A DNA stretch of 64,000 nucleotides from Oxyruncus cristatus (GCA_013399855.1 VXAY01006688.1:496001-560000); one strand, 5' to 3'; shown: positions 11,301 through 26,200, counted from the stretch's first letter. Made by a program: numbers and translations. Notes: generated from the sequence alone by a model not told the origin.

Positions 11301-14109
11301 AGTGGCATTTTTCTAATCCTCATTTGTTGGTGAAAGTATAAATCAGTTGCTCCCTCTCCAAAGCTGATTTAGGACCCGGGATTGCCAAGTATAATGATAA
11401 ATTGGCCAAAGACTGTTGTGACAACTGTTTAACAAATGCAGTCATTTGTTATTCCTCATACTTCTTGCTGCATATTTTATATCCATGTTATTATGAACTT
11501 GGCTGCTGCTTTTCTCTTTTTACATGTGGGAGCAAAAGATGGGAATGGCTTCATGTCACCAAGCTAGGACATTTTTCCTTTGATAACAGGACTAATAGCC
11601 ATTCATAAACTAGCCATTTGCATGACTGTGCACAGTGTGTCTGGGGAAGGCATTTGGCCCTTTGCCTAATTTCTTCTCTAATGAAAACTACAGATTTTAT
11701 TTTTAACTTCCTCCAGAATAGCCCAACATTAAGTAAATTATCTGTATAGATCTATTGGTATTGTTCCTTTGGAGGGTAGAAGGAAGGAAAAAAGGTGGAA
11801 AAAACATGACCATGTTCAGAGACATTAAATGATCTGTGTTCTGTGTAGATTATGCACAAACGTATTCTCTGTTTTGAAGTCTTAACATTACCACTATTAC
11901 TGCAAAGTTGTAATTTACATTAACAAGTGTTTACAAACAAGACTGCATCTAGTTAATTAAAAACCAGTACAACAGCTGGAGTGTCCCTAGTTTCTGCCTG
12001 ATGTTGAGCTCTATCTGCTTGGCTGCCGGGTCAAGTTGCCAAAGGTTTCCAATGTCCATGCTGAAACACCAGAGATTAGAAGGGTGATGTTCACTGCTCC
12101 GCTGCAGCACTGGCATTGCTATAGAATAGCTATTCTATTATGAAGCTGTGCACATGCCATTTTGGAGAAGGAAGCTGGTTGCCTTTTTCATCACTCCTGC
12201 CTTGTAAACACTACATCACTTTCCGTGGTGTCCCACCCGTTATCGAGAATGAACACATGGAATGTGTTCCTTGTTGTGGATACACAGACATGAATAAGAC
12301 AAAGCAACACTCCATTGCTCTCCCTTAGAAAGGGTCACTTGTTTGCTGCTTTGCACGGGCCACAGCCAGCAGCTGGAGGTTGGTTAAATGACGAGAGCAG
12401 GGCATAAATCGTCCCTATCCAGTCGAGAGCAGACACTCTAATTGCCTGCCTTTGTTTTTTTTACTTTTTTTTCTTTTTTTATTCTGCAGTGTCTCTTTTC
12501 TTGAGCTTCCACAATTAATGGAAGTTTTCTGGAAAGCAGAAACTCGACAAAGCTTTGGGAGAGAGCAAGCGTTTGTTTGGTGCCAACTCTGCTAAATCAC
12601 ATGAACTCTGCTGTCATAAACAGTAACTTGTTTTCCATAAAGGAGGCTTGTGACAAGTCAAACTATGATGATCAAACCATGTCCTTATGATACTACAGCT
12701 TAAGAAAGAATCATAATAGTGACTCATATGGAAAGGCTTTTATTCATAAAGCTCCTTGACTATGTTACATTGTAAAGAGGCTGTACAAGTTACAAGCGAG
12801 TGTGGTTGGCTCCTTTTCCAAAAGAAGTTCTTGTTCTCTGAAAGCAAAACTAGCGAAAAGACATGACAAATGATACAATCTTTTGTTAAATACCAATTCC
12901 CATAAAGCACGCAGCAATGCCATTAGCACTAACTTTGATGGGTATATTGAAGGGAAAAAAAGGTAGCAATATTTTCCCCCTGTTGGTCTTTTGATATTGG
13001 GAAAAGTGTTGGAAGTTGCTCTTGGAACAGTTGCTCATGAAAGAGCCATCTCCACTTTGTGTGACCATTTGATGAAATGGCTGTCTTATTTCAACATTTG
13101 TGATAAAGTCTACTGGAAATGTGTGTGTGTGTGGGTTTACTTTCACTATCAGAGCTTCAGAAGGAAAATTGAACCCCCTCATCCTGTTTTGCTGGCTTAA
13201 TCTTAGGAGCCACTTATACTCCATGTCCAGTAACCACTCTTCCTTGTTGAGATACGCTGCGGGAAGTGTCACCTGATGCCTAAGGCTGGTCAGGGCGGAA
13301 TTTGACCCTAAGGCTGATGCTGACTAAATAGCTGCTCTTGCTGTCAGTGAATCCTCTGATCTTAATTTGAAGTTCTGAGCAGATGGAGGGATCCTGGAAA
13401 TGAATGGGGATGCCAGTGTTATGCATGACCTTGGGTACAGCACATCACTGCACTGGTGAGGAGGGGTCTGGCACTCTTTGGAGATGTCTCAGGCTACAAT
13501 TTTTCTGCTGGAAGTTACAGGAGGAAACCCTTGTTTTCACAGATATAACTTGAACCCCTCAAAATAATTCGCAGTCTCAGAGGCAGGAGAGGTGGCAGCA
13601 CCCTGGGCCTAGGTTGCCCTTCCATCATTGCAAGGATTGCCAGGTTACAAGAAAGGTGTTTGAGGTCTTGTTTCAATAGACACGTAAGCTGTAGGTTGTG
13701 CTTTTGGGCATGACGGTACATGAGGGCAGCTGTTGCCTCAGGACACCAGCCTCATCTGGTCACACTTTGTATCTGCTCATTCCCCTTTGGGCAGCCTCAG
13801 TTAAGTGAGACAGGTCTTTGAGGCCACGTTGCTCACAAAACTTACAGAAATAGGCCTGCAAGATAGGTGCTTCTAATATTCTGTCTCAACCGTTAGGAGA
13901 CATCAGAGAGTCCCTGTGGGAGTTGTACCATTTGGATGCAGTGGGAACTCAGTGACCCTCCTCCTTGCAGAGCTGCTGTGTTTTGTCTAATTGCTTAACC
14001 TAATAACTTTGGATACCATAAAACCTGGAGTGTATGCTTTTCTTCCTAAACTTTTCTTCTTTTTTTTTAATCTTTTGAGGATGTGATAACCTTTGCTTTG
14101 TTTTCCCAG
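5361..14109. other. Probable PANX1 intron 1
   Basis: About 8.7 kb without a recognisable exon, taken as intron 1 because exon 2 begins at 14110 and exon 1 probably lies in the N gap. Open frames of 130-215 codons occur on both strands (for example 10552-11199 minus and 9837-10244 plus) but show no domain, no paired splice sites and overlap one another. A perfect 18-bp palindrome lies at 12121-12138 and a short GT run near 13119. Confidence 0.6.
12121..12138. repeat. Perfect 18-bp palindrome
   Basis: 'atagaatagctattctat' equals its own reverse complement with no loop. It lies in the presumed PANX1 intron 1. No further copies or role are evident. Confidence 0.9.
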
Positions 14110-14249
14110 GTGCTCAGATAAGCTGTTTTGCACCCAGCACTTTCTCCTGGCGACAAGCTGCTTACGTGGACTCCTACTGCTGGGCAGCTGTGCAGCAGAA
14201 GCAACCATCCCAGAACAACTTAGAAAACATACCCCTGTGGCTGCATAAA
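14110..14249 (+). CDS. PANX1: PANX1 exon 2
   Basis: Encodes the first extracellular loop, ending in PLWLHK before 'gtatgt'. The acceptor 'ttgttttcccag' puts the start at 14110, giving a 140-bp exon whose first two bases finish a glycine codon. A weaker AG at 14116-14117 would start the exon at the ISCF codon instead. Cysteines and the WR pair of the outer pore are present. Confidence 0.93.
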
Positions 14250-17200
14250 GTATGTATAGATCTCCATCTCCTAGAAAAGTTATTCCCACATAGAAATCTA
14301 CCTTTGCCTCACTTTTCTTGCTCCTCTGCTCTGCTGTAGTCCTTGGCTTTGACTTGACTCTCTATTTTTAGACCTTTTTTTCCCCTTACTTCCAAAGATG
14401 GTAGTAGTGGAGAAGGCATCTTCTGCTTTTAAATAAAGGGTCACCAATTATCTGACACAAGAGTAATGTTAGGGTTGCTGTGTTGCCCTGGAGCTGAATG
14501 CTTTACCTGGCTTTAGCCAGGAACTATTTTAAAACTGGAATACAGGACACAACAACTGCCTTAACGCTAGTATCAAAAGCTTATTTTAGGAAAACAGGGT
14601 AGTAAAAACATTTTATATTTTTATTGTGATACACTTGGCCAGTTATGCATGGAGAGAGACTTATGGCAGCTAGGCATTTTGGGAGAGATGAAGTTCATCA
14701 CTGGTATCAACAGGTGTAACACCTGTCTTCAGTGTGCTCTTCTGCGTGTCTGCAAGGTGTTCCCTTTCAAACCGTGAGCTGGCTTTTGCTGCTTCAGGTG
14801 AAGCAGCATCATTCTGAATGCACAGAAAGAGACTTATTTTATGGGTAAAAAGTGCAGTGCATACTGAGATACTTGAGCTGGCTCAAAGCAGTTAGCCGAG
14901 CTTTGGCAGGAGTTACAAACCAAGTCAATGCCATGCCAATGCCTGGATCTGACTCAGCTCAAGAGGCAGCATTGGCTTGCTTGGACAGTGCCAGTGCCAA
15001 AGTGAGAAATGCTTTTGGGGCTCTGCAAATTTGTGTGCTGCCTTCCTCAGCCCTTTTATTGCTTGCCCCAGCAAATAAATCCCTGGCAACTGGGAGTGGA
15101 GGAGAACCTGGTGTTAGAGGGAGCTCAGATGTGGCACCTGCAGCACCTGTATTTCTGGGTTTTGCTGCTATATCCTGAACAGCAGGATTATTATCAGTTA
15201 TAATAATATTAATAATATATAATATTATAGCAGTTTTATTATCCAGTCATCTGGTTGTATCTTATCTGAGAGACTATTCAATGCTGTCTCTGATTCGTTT
15301 GCTGACTCAAATCACTAACTGAGGATTTACTGCTGCCTTCCCCAGTTACTGCTATTCAAAACCTTGACCCAACAGTAGTGTGTTTCGTGAATATTAAAAC
15401 TGGATTTGTTGGGTTCTAGCCTGAACTATTCCTTGCTCATTTAGGGCTCCACTGCATTTCAGCCAGACCTTCAACAGAGATTAGTCGAAGCTGGTGGGAC
15501 ATCTCACAGTGCAGGTAGCTTGCATGGCTGGAAACTCCACCTGCAAACCTGAACACTTTGCTGCCCCTTTCTCTTGAGGGAATGAGTTCTTGTTACTCAA
15601 ATTATTTATGTTGAGTTTTTTGTGACAGTCACCTGCTGACAGCTCTAAGACTGCTAGTTTGCCAGCCATGACAAATAGCTGAGGCAGTCATACTTTTATG
15701 ATGCAACCCGTGTTATTTTGTTGACTAATGCTGTCTCAGGAATTCTTGCAGTTCCTCCATGACAGCTTAGTGGTATGTGATGTTTCCTTGTAAATACCCT
15801 GCAGACTGCCTGCAGGAAGTACGTATGAACAGCAGAGTCAGAGGCTTTAGCAGAGGTGGGCACCTCATCTTAACCTCCTAGATCTATGATTAGCCACCCA
15901 CCCTTCTAGTCCAGGCACTGGGAGCTGCAGATGCTGTTTGGAGGGCAGTATTAATTAATATCCTTCTAGTGGTTGTTCATCAGCTTCCATGCTTTACAAG
16001 TTTACAGGGAAGGAGTGGTTACAGCTATTAACAGTGAACTTTGGTTCTCACTGTGGAATCTGAACGTGTCTGGTTGTTCTTTGCATCCAGGGCTGACAGG
16101 TGCTGCATGACTTATGCATGAAGACAGGGCTTGCTTTGGTTATCTCCCAAATCTTGCACTGCAAGGTACATGCAAGCTCCTTGCTTTTCAGATTTTGGCT
16201 AGATAATGAGTTTAAAAATGGGCAGAGCAGAGCCTTTTGGGGAGCACAGTGATGTTAATGAGAAAAGGGAGCCTTCCTACGCTCAGGTCAGTGGAGACCT
16301 GATTCTGCAGTGCAAGGGCAGGGATGCACTCAGAGGGATAGCAGGAATCCTTAGGCCCAGTTCTTCTTAAGACGACACTTAAAACTCTTTCTGATCTCTG
16401 GACAGCAGGGCTTTTATTTGCAGAGCATCTCAGGTTTCTTTCCAGTACTCTGACTCAGCATCTCACTGTATTGGCATGCTGGAAAGGCTCCATAAAAAAA
16501 TACTTAAGGAGGCATTATATTACAGCTTCGGGAGAATGAGGTTGTAGGCACCAATTCCTGATTAAAATGGATGGATTTCCTTATGGCATGCTCTCTGTGC
16601 TCTGCCAGAAATGCTGTCAAAGGTTTGCCTCTCAGGACAGTGCTCAGGGTGGTATAGAGAGGAAGTAGGACTGGATAGTTCTTTAGTGAAGGAGCCAAAT
16701 CATAGCAACCTGCCCTGCTTTTGTTCAAAGCATGTGGCTGCCTGGAAGGTTGAAGGTTCAAACCCAGGCTGAATTACGGAAAAGCTGAAAATTTCCCATT
16801 TTCCTCCTATTTCAGAGTACAAGTTTGTGCTGGAATTTTTGGTTTTCTGAACAGTAAAATGTACATTTCAGTTCTGGGCAATCCCCAAAGCTTGTCACCT
16901 TTACTGGTTGTCCTTTCTGCTCTGGGAGATCTCTCCCAGTGGTCGAATTTATCAGTTTGGAAACTTCTTTTGGAGTGGAGAGGAGGAGCGCACTGCAACT
17001 TCCTGGGTTCCTTGACTCTCTAGAGATCTGTGTGCTCCTAGAGGGTGCCCAGGAACTTTCTCCATGCAGGACAGGAGTTCTGAAATTTCCTGGAATAACT
17101 CTTCACATGGGATAACCCTGAGGAGAAAGCAAAATGAGTTGTGTACTCAAATGCACAATTCAATAAACAAAATACCTGCAGGTAGATAAATGTAAAGAAG

Positions 17201-20200
17201 AGACTGTGGTAGGTCCTGCCCATATTCTTGGTTTAACGCTAAGATTTCCTCCTCTTTGTCAGTGAAAGAGCTGTCAGAATGATTATATGGTTGAGTTCTC
17301 TGACAAGACTCCCCTTCAGGTTTGTCATTGATGAAACCTACTGTGATCAGGCTTCACTCTTCTGTTGTCTCTGTTTTTTTCTGGGATTGTCTATTCAGGC
17401 TTAATTCCCTTAAGAGATTTCTTGTGTCTATCTGAAGTGTCAAAACAGACATACTGGTTTCTAAAGATGAGTGGTAAATAGAGACAGACAGCGGTGAGGT
17501 GGGATAGAGGAGATATGTATTTGTTCCCCCTGTGCAGATAGTTTACTTATTGTCTCCAAAGGTGAGTGCTGCACCTGACAACTTATTTTGGTAAAACTTG
17601 TCTTGATCCTTCACTGGAATAGAGTCAAGCTTTTGGCCATTGTGTGTGGGCAGTCTAGTGGAGGAGGAGACTGCATTATGAAGCCTTCTTAATCCATAGT
17701 GCACAGAAAAATTTGTAAAACTCATGCAGGAGAACAGTGAGCATCATCTTACTGGATCTTGATAGCCACCAGACGTGATAGTAACCAAGCAAGTTGAGGG
17801 GTAATTTTGAACACTGAGTAATGATCTCTTTATAGCCCTGAAATCTGGATTGCTAGGATGGAGCTGCCTATGATCAAGAGTCTTCTAGGGATAGATCTTC
17901 ATGGTCTTAAGCTCTTCCAGGGAAGGTTTAGGTTGGATATTAGGAAGAAATTTTAACAGAGAGAGTAATCAGCCATTGGAATGGGCTGCCCAGGGAGGTG
18001 GTGGATTCACCGTCCCTGGAGGTTTTTAGGATGAGACTGGGTGTGGCCCTTAGTGCCATAGTCTGGTAACCACGGCGGTGTTGGATCAAGGGTTGGACTT
18101 GATGATCTGGGAGGTCTTTTCCAACCCGTTTGATTCAATGATTCCATGATTTTTTTTACTTACTTTATTTTCTAGTCTATTATTAATTAATAACAAAGAG
18201 GAAGATAAAGGTAAGTAGAGGTAGAGGGAGTAGCTGGTTGTTCAGAAGGTGGCAATTTGTACTGTGCAGGCAAACAGTTCATGTGACTGACAGCAGAGAG
18301 AAGAGGTCTTCACACATGGCACAGCTAGGAGAGGTCAGTCATCTGGCTCAGATCTCTCTCAAAGTGCAGGGCAAGTGCTGTGGGACCTGCTGAAAGCATT
18401 GCATACATAGAGTGGGTCTGGAGTCTTTGTGTGCATGAAGTGAAACTTCAGTTGTCGAAAACAACTTACTTTTTGTACAAGAAGATTTACCATGGACCTC
18501 ATTCTTTGAAATACTTGTCTGTGAATACACCAGAAAACCCCTCGAGGTTATTATATTGTTGGTATAGTTATAATCATGATTGTTCTAGTTACTCAGTGTT
18601 TGTACAACATCTTAGTTGACTGAGGAATCCTCACGTTTCACCTATAAACCCTACCCAGAGGGATTAAGGGCTGTCAGAGCAAGGAAGTTGGAATGCAGAT
18701 GCATTTATGAACAATGCTTTGAGAGTGTAGTGTTAGAGCTACTTCGATCTGTTGCAGTCATGCACTTCACTCGTAAGAAACAAGCAACAATCTGTTGATG
18801 TAAAAGAGTGAGTTAATATGGGTCAACGGTAAATGAGACAGTGGTTTAACAAGATTCAGTGGGAAAATACGCTTCACTATTTAGTGCCTGGGGGATAGAA
18901 TCAGACAGAACTGTAGGGGGATCCTCCCGTTGAGTCACGAGGTTCAGGAAGGACCCCCTTGTGTCCCCTCCTCAGAGGGGAGTTCAGACTTAGTGTCTAG
19001 ATTCAGACTTAGTCTCAGACTTCAGCAATAGTTTATGTCTAAAGGATTGTGTGTGCACAATCACTTAGCTAGGATTTCAAGGTTTACCGTATTATTGATC
19101 ACTTACTGACAATGTGTTAGGGCAAGGAATCTCCCAGCCTTGAGGAGTAACCTTGAGAGTATCTGTACTCAAGGGCAGAACCTGGCATGCAGCCTGCAGC
19201 CATGCAGGAAAGCTCAGCAGGCCCTGGGCTGCTGGTATAGAGCTTGATGATTGACTTATAGTCAGTCTGTATGCCAGCAAGAGGTCTGGGTCACCATTCC
19301 AGACAGCTCTTGACTACCAAGTTGCCATCTGTTGCCCAAAGTCCAGAATAAGCTGGATGAAGCCATCACAGCCTCCACTGCTTAAGCTAATTGAAACCAG
19401 AGAAATACAATTTTTAAGCTATATCAAAACAGAAAGTATTTAACAGGTGAGATATGGTGTGGTTTGAGATTCACTAGAAGGTTTGAAGACAGGATTGGAT
19501 CTCAATCAGAATGATGAGTCATTTATAGCTGTTTCTTCTGAACACCAGTGAAACATCTCCCATTGGCGCTAATGGGAATAGGGTTGTATCCAGAGGGAAT
19601 TTAATACCTTTGCCTCTGGAAATATGTAATTGCCGTCACTGACCTGTTTGGGAAAGCCTTTGCTTAGGCTGTTCCCAGTGACAGACAGAAATTTGGAGCT
19701 GAAGAGGCAGACATTTCACCATGTTCATATATTGTAATGAGAAATACTGTAGTGTCAAGTGAGGGAAGACACCTCAGTGCTCCCTTCTTTGTTGAATACT
19801 GTCTGCAAATTAATTTTCTCAAGCCTTTTATCCAGACCTGTGCATCTTAAAGCTTTGTGCTATTGTACTTATGCTATCATTAGTCTTTGACCATGGTCAG
19901 ATATGGTAGAAGTCAGAATGCTTCCAATCAACTTGTGTAGTGTTTGCACAGAGGAAATAAGGACTGAAGATGCAGTAAAATTAGAAAACTGTAATTTTCT
20001 AAATGCCATTAAAGTGGTTTTCATCTTCTGCCAGCCATCGTTATGCAGACCCTGGCAAGCTTTCTGTAGACTAGGTCCTTGAAAATGCCTTTTATATCAG
20101 TCCGCCAACACCACCTGTATTTTCTTTGGATGATAAAAGTATATTTGAGGTTATAAATAAATTATTTAAATGCCCTTTTAACGTATTTGCTGCGTGTATA

Positions 20201-23200
20201 CTGTGTTTTAGAGCAGTTGAAGCTGGTGATGTTATGTAACAGGCTGCTTTGTGTTTTAGTCTGATTTTATCTTTCACCTTTGGGATAGTGAGGCGCCAAA
20301 TGCATCTTTAAAAGGCGGTTCTGTGATTCTAACATCTTATGTGCTTATGCAAACAGATTACTGGAACACTTCTTCTATACCCATGCATACGTTCTGGCTG
20401 AACAGTGAGCTGGTTACTAACAAGTTTACTTAAACTGTCTATAACATTCGCAGAGCTCAAAGGCTTGCGAAATGAGCGGCAGCAGTACAGAACAAGGGGC
20501 AGCTAGTGTTGTGCTTCCTTGGGAACCTGCTGTCCCACCCAGTGTGCTGTCAGACTAAGAGAAAATGCTTCCATCGTCTTTAGCTTTCAGGAGCTCAGCA
20601 ATACTTATCAGAAAACATAAAGGGGACTGCTGTTCAAGTCCCTGGTGCGTGAGCCTCTCATTTTGTCTGTCTCATACTGAATGTTAATCAAACAGTACCT
20701 GTGTCTAGAACCTTCCAGAATCTCAGATTACCTTAGTTGAAGCTCTGCTACTCTGTTTTTGAGTGCCAAACTCAATGGGCTCTTACCTGTCCTCCTTGCA
20801 GCTGGGTGGCAGTGAAGACTGAATATCCAGGTTGAAGATGTGTTGTAGCCCTCGATGTACTTTCACTAATGAAGTTCAGAAAGGAGCATTTTGACCCATA
20901 GGATGTTTTATCTATTCTAATGTATCTGTTGTAATCTGCTTTCAGAGGACCTTTCTTCAGTTATGCAGTCTCATACCACCTTACATCCAACATTGTGAAC
21001 TTTCTGTTGGAAAGGAACTTGATAACTACACAGCAAAGGAAAAACTGAGTTTTACTTCTAGGCCAGTATCTTTCTTTGCATGTGTTTGACCACACAGTAC
21101 TTGAGGTTGGTGACGGTTCCCATTTAACTTCAATCCTGCAAACTACCCAGGACTGAAGTAGAATTTCCTCCTTGTGTATTTATTTGGCTCCTTGGAAGCA
21201 AATAAACCGTAAAACCATAAACCATAAAAGAAAGATGGGTGGCACATGGTCATCTGTGCACGAATACCATGGAGTCCTCTTCTTAAAATGGCAAGTCATT
21301 ATGTATGACTGTAACATGTAGTCAGATGAGCTGGATAATCTGAGTCTGTTGCTCTGAAACCTAGGACTCATGCCAGATGACTATACATTTTCACTTCTGC
21401 CTGTTGGTTCAAGGCCTTAATTTTTAATGATTCAAAACAATTTGCTAGTTATCTAAGCCTACTGTTAGCAAATAGAACAAACGTATCTTTCATTTTCAAA
21501 AAAGCCACAATCTGAGAAGGATGGAGTCGTGCATCAAGTGCTGTGGAAGGGCTCACAAATACAGGCTTTTTTTTCCATACAAAAAGAGCTGGACTAATGG
21601 TCACGCTGCTCTGGTTTTGAGACCATTCAGAACAGAGCTGCGTAGTGTTTTCTCACGCTGCCATAAGCTACAACTTTGGGACTGATGAGAACCTGACGAT
21701 GGAAAGCCCAGCAAATGCATGGCATGCACGCCTTTGCCTCAGTGGTGAGATGCTTCTAGGTGAGGAGGCAGGGATGAAGGAGTTGGGGAGAGGAGGATGT
21801 GCGAGAGAAGATGGCAGAGGCTGGTTTTCTTAAGGCAACAGCCCAATGAGGTAGGGGAGATGGGGGGACTGGAGGACATCTAGGGCAGAGTAAGAAGGCT
21901 GATGGCAATTTGCTACACAAGTGCAGGGTATACCCACAGTCTTTCAAGGGATAAAGGAAGAGGTGGAGAATGGGACAATGGAGGTTTGGGCCTGTGACTT
22001 CAGTGTGTCAACTATCTTGCCTCTTGCCACGTCTTGTAGGACTCGGGGTAAAGAGACCTCAAGGATTAATGGGATACCACTGGTGGCATTTCCAGTTTTG
22101 AGGATCAGGAAGGAAATTCATAAATCTCGTGGTGCCTGTAAAATTTTGAGTGAGTAGTAAAGCCAAGTGGTATAAACTAATGTAAGGGGCTTTGGTTGCT
22201 CCTTACTAAATCAGATGTTTCTTCGCTGTTTCTTTCCCCACCAGTGGAAGGGAGCTCAGAGGTGTATAAGTGAGTGTAGTCAAACAGCAATTTCTACATA
22301 ATACAGAATTCAGAGAACTGACAGAGCCTGGACATGAAACTATAAACCTGGGTAGGCCAAGGCATCCAGGACTCAGACCTATGAGGCCTGGTGGCATCAT
22401 CCACAGAGATAAATAAGGAGAGCAGATTCTTGTGCTGTTGGGCTTGAGTTGATGAGATGTTTACAAAAACATGTTGGACATGCCAGAGCTTTACATCTCA
22501 ATTGGAAAGGCTAGACCTGGAAAAAAGAAGATAATCTGAGGTTATCTGCTGTGTGCAAAGAGGGAAGAGAGGTTGTAGTGAGGTCAGAGCTCTGGACAGT
22601 TTTTATGGGCTGCTGGGGGTAGGGCAAGTCAGTTTTTATTTATGATCTAATACATCACATGCATTCCTACTACCACAACACAGGATTTTGCTTTAATGGT
22701 AGATGATATTAGAAGTAACTTTCCTGAATAAAATGTTCAATAACATAAAATTACCTATTTTGTGCATGCAAAACTTTAATCTTTCTTCATTAATGCAAAC
22801 ACAAGTTAACATAGTAATATTAGGTCCAGTTTCTCATCTTGTTAAATACCTACAAATGTAAGTGGAGCTTTGCCACTGGCACTGATTAATGACTTCAGTC
22901 CAAGTTTCCTCTAAAATTCTCCACTGGCTTTTTCTATGACTGTGTATGTGCACCTGGCTGTAACACTTAAGATGCCTTAAGTCTGTTTCACATTTATTCA
23001 CCAGAACTAATTTAGAATTCCTTCAGAACTGATGCTAGATTTGAGTTGAGTGTGCTTGTTGTCAACAGTTGAATGTAATGAATTAGAGTTTGGCCAAATT
23101 TGCAGTACATTTCATTAACTAACTGCTTGTCTAACTAGAGCTTACATCATGTCTCTGTAAGGGTAATGTTGTGTATGATTATACACCTTGAATTTAATGT

Positions 23201-26200
23201 CACAGTAGATTGAAAATACCATCTTTCCAGCATCTGGAGGGAACTAAAGTCCCATGACGAAAAACTCGTACTTGCTGATGGGTAGAAGGAAGATGGAAAG
23301 ACCTGAAACTGCTGTGTTTTATACCTGCTTCAGCCCTTTCCCTAAGCAATGGGGACTGTGTAAAGGCTGACTTCTCAGTGCTGAATTAACACCAGACCAT
23401 TCTGGTGCTGTGTGTTGGCTTCCATATAGGAGTTACCTGAAAATAAATACTCTGAAATATTACAACCAAACTTACATCCTTTACAATTACTGTACATCAT
23501 GCACTCTGAACAGACATGTGTTTGCAGACAGATGCAGAGCTATTATGTGTCTATTCATTAACCTCCGGACAGCTAATGGAAAGCAGGAGAGATTTTGCCG
23601 GTATTTGGAGCATTCTAATTGCTATGAACCATAATGACACGTCTGGGAGGGGGTGTGACACTATCCTCTTCTTCCAGACAGCCTCTCTGATAGCTGCTTT
23701 GCTTTGCTATTTGTTGTTGCCCAGGTTACTGCTGTGTTTCTCAATGTCAGCTCGAGCAGTGCAGTTCTGAATATGTTTGTTAGTTGAGGTTTTTTGTTTG
23801 TCTGCTTTTTTGGGGGTGGGGGGAGCTCTAAGCAGCAGCAAGGTCACTGAAGCTGTCTGGAAAGAGATTTTGCTTCCCTGCATATCCCAAAATCCACAAC
23901 AGTGGGTGTTACTAAAAGGATTTAAATAAAATGTAAGGGAATTTAATAGGCTTATAGTGAACTTAATACTTATAGGGAATGATTGGCTGACTTAATTTAT
24001 ATACAGGTGAAGCTTAATGAGGGTTTTTTCCTCCCTTCAGTTCTTCCCATATATCCTTCTGCTCGTCGCTATCCTGCTGTATCTACCATGTTTGTTCTGG
24101 CGCTTCACTGCAGCACCTCACCTTTCCTCAGACCTGAAATTTATTATGGAAGAACTTGACAAAGCCTATAACAGGGCAATCAAAGCTGCTAATAGCATTC
24201 GCAGTGGAGACCCCAGGGATCCTACTGACTTGGTGCCAGCTGTTAATGAGAACTTGACACAGAGGTAAGATGTTGGGGCTTGGCTTTCTTTGCTCTTTTC
24301 CTCAAATTCTTAACAGATGTGACATCTCTACTCTCTTAGAAATTTATTGCAGATGTTTGAATGGTGGCCTGACATCTTAAATTTGGTTAAAAAAAAAAAA
24401 AAGAAGATATGATTACTGTGGCACTTGGAGCTGGAGCTTCTAACTTTCTTTTTTCAAAAATTTAATGAGCTTTTCAAATTACTGACTACTTGAGATGTTC
24501 TGATTTCTTTAGTTGTAGTAGTTGTTAAGTAGTTTTACCCACCACAGCATAAGAAAACAGACATGCTGCAGTCCTCAGTTCTTAATGTTCTTGCACACTG
24601 TGAGTCAGTTACTTGTCATCTCTTGCCCTTTAAGATCAAGGTCTGCAAAGCTTCTGATCAAATTAAAAAACAATAAAAAACCAACACCAAAAGCAAGCCT
24701 TCCCCTCTCTGATCAAGTTGGTGCTCTGTTCTGATCAGATCCAGTTTCTGCTTCCTTCTACATTGGGGTACCTGTTTCTCTCTGCATGTGGGGGTATATT
24801 GGGGACTTAGGTCCGTCCTTTAAAGTGCGGAGTTAGGTCTTAACAAGTGAGAAGCCTTCTGGTGTTCTATTATTGAGCAAGTGCTTGGGAAGTCTGATCT
24901 TTCTCATGAACTTGCTTACTAGACCAGTTCTGTATTGGAAAAGAACAAAAATTTTTTTTTGCCATGAGGTCTATACTCTTTTTCAATTCAGTGTTTGAGC
25001 TCTTTTGTCTCCAAAGTGACTTTTCTGTATTAGAGTGACAATATTCTTCATTTATTTGCTATTCTGTTGGTCTTCTGCTGACTTCAATAAAACTACCCTT
25101 GATTTACCTCAAAAGAGAATGTGGACCTGTTGGAGTGGGTCCAGAGAGGGTCACCAAGATGATTAGAGGGCTGGAACATCTCTTCTATAAAGACAAGCTG
25201 AGAAAGCTGGGGTTGTTCTGCCTGGAGAAGAGAAGGGTTTGGAGAGACCTCTTTGCAGCCTTCCAGTACCTAGGGGGGATCTATAAAAATGTTGGGGAGG
25301 GAGTTTTTAGAAGGGCATATAGTGACAGGATAAGGTGGAATGGATTTGAACTGAAAGAAGGCAGGTTTAGATTAGATGTTGGGAAAAAATTTTGTGAGAA
25401 ACCTTTGAAAAACCCTGTGAGAGTGATGAGGCTGGCACATGTTGCCCAGAGAAGCTGTGGATGCCCCATCTCTAGAAGTGCTCAAGGCCAGGTTGGATGG
25501 GGCTTCGAGCAGCCTGGTCTAATGGAAGGTGTCCCTGTTCATGGCAGGGGGGCAAGGCTTGTTTGGAAGTATTTGATTTCTAAAGAACTCTTCCAACCCA
25601 AACCATTCTGTAATCTATGGTTTTAAGAACTATTTCAATCTTGTGTCTATTTTTGATTACTGGATTTTATTGATATTTGAGTGAATGCTGCAGCATCTGC
25701 TCTATATGATTGGGTGTTTTTTTCTCTCTTTTCCAGCTTATGGGAAATATCTGAAAGCCACTTTAAATACCCAATTGTGGAGCAGTACCTGAAGACAAAG
25801 AAGAATTCCAAATGTTTAATAATTAAATATATTACCTGCCGTTTACTCACACTAGTAATTATTTTCATTGCATGCCTCTACTTGGGCTACTACATTAGTC
25901 TCTCCTCCTTGAGTGATGAGTTTCTCTGCACTATCAAAACTGGTATCTTAAAGAATGACACAACTGTTCCGGAAGTGGTTCAGTGCAAGCTTATTGCTGT
26001 TGGTGTTTTCAAGGTACTCAGCTATATTAACCTGATAGTCTATCTGCTAGTGATGCCACTGGTAGTGTATGCAATGTTTGTCCCATGGAGGTGGAATTCA
26101 GGTATTCTCAAAGTGTATGAAATCCTGCCAACTTTTGATGTTCTGAAACTTAAGTCAAAGTGTTTTGATGACTTAAGCCTTTACCTTCTCTTTCTTGAGG

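Larger units (their letters stand above)
14250..24040. other. PANX1: PANX1 intron 2
   Basis: A 9.8-kb intron from 'gtatgt' to 'cccttcag'. It contains one CR1 copy (17905-18155), a possible old LTR-like block (about 18820-19390) and an AT-rich hairpin-prone run (15183-15240). No other exon is recognised; the short open frames show no domain. Confidence 0.85.

Noticed and set aside
20625..20655. 'gttcaagtccc' resembling a tRNA B-box
   Set aside because: No matching A-box, no cloverleaf and no repeat copies around it; no tRNA gene or tRNA-derived SINE can be supported.
25099..25626. 175-codon + strand open frame before PANX1 exon 4
   Set aside because: It coincides with the CR1 3' end at 25112-25622, a non-coding part of the element.
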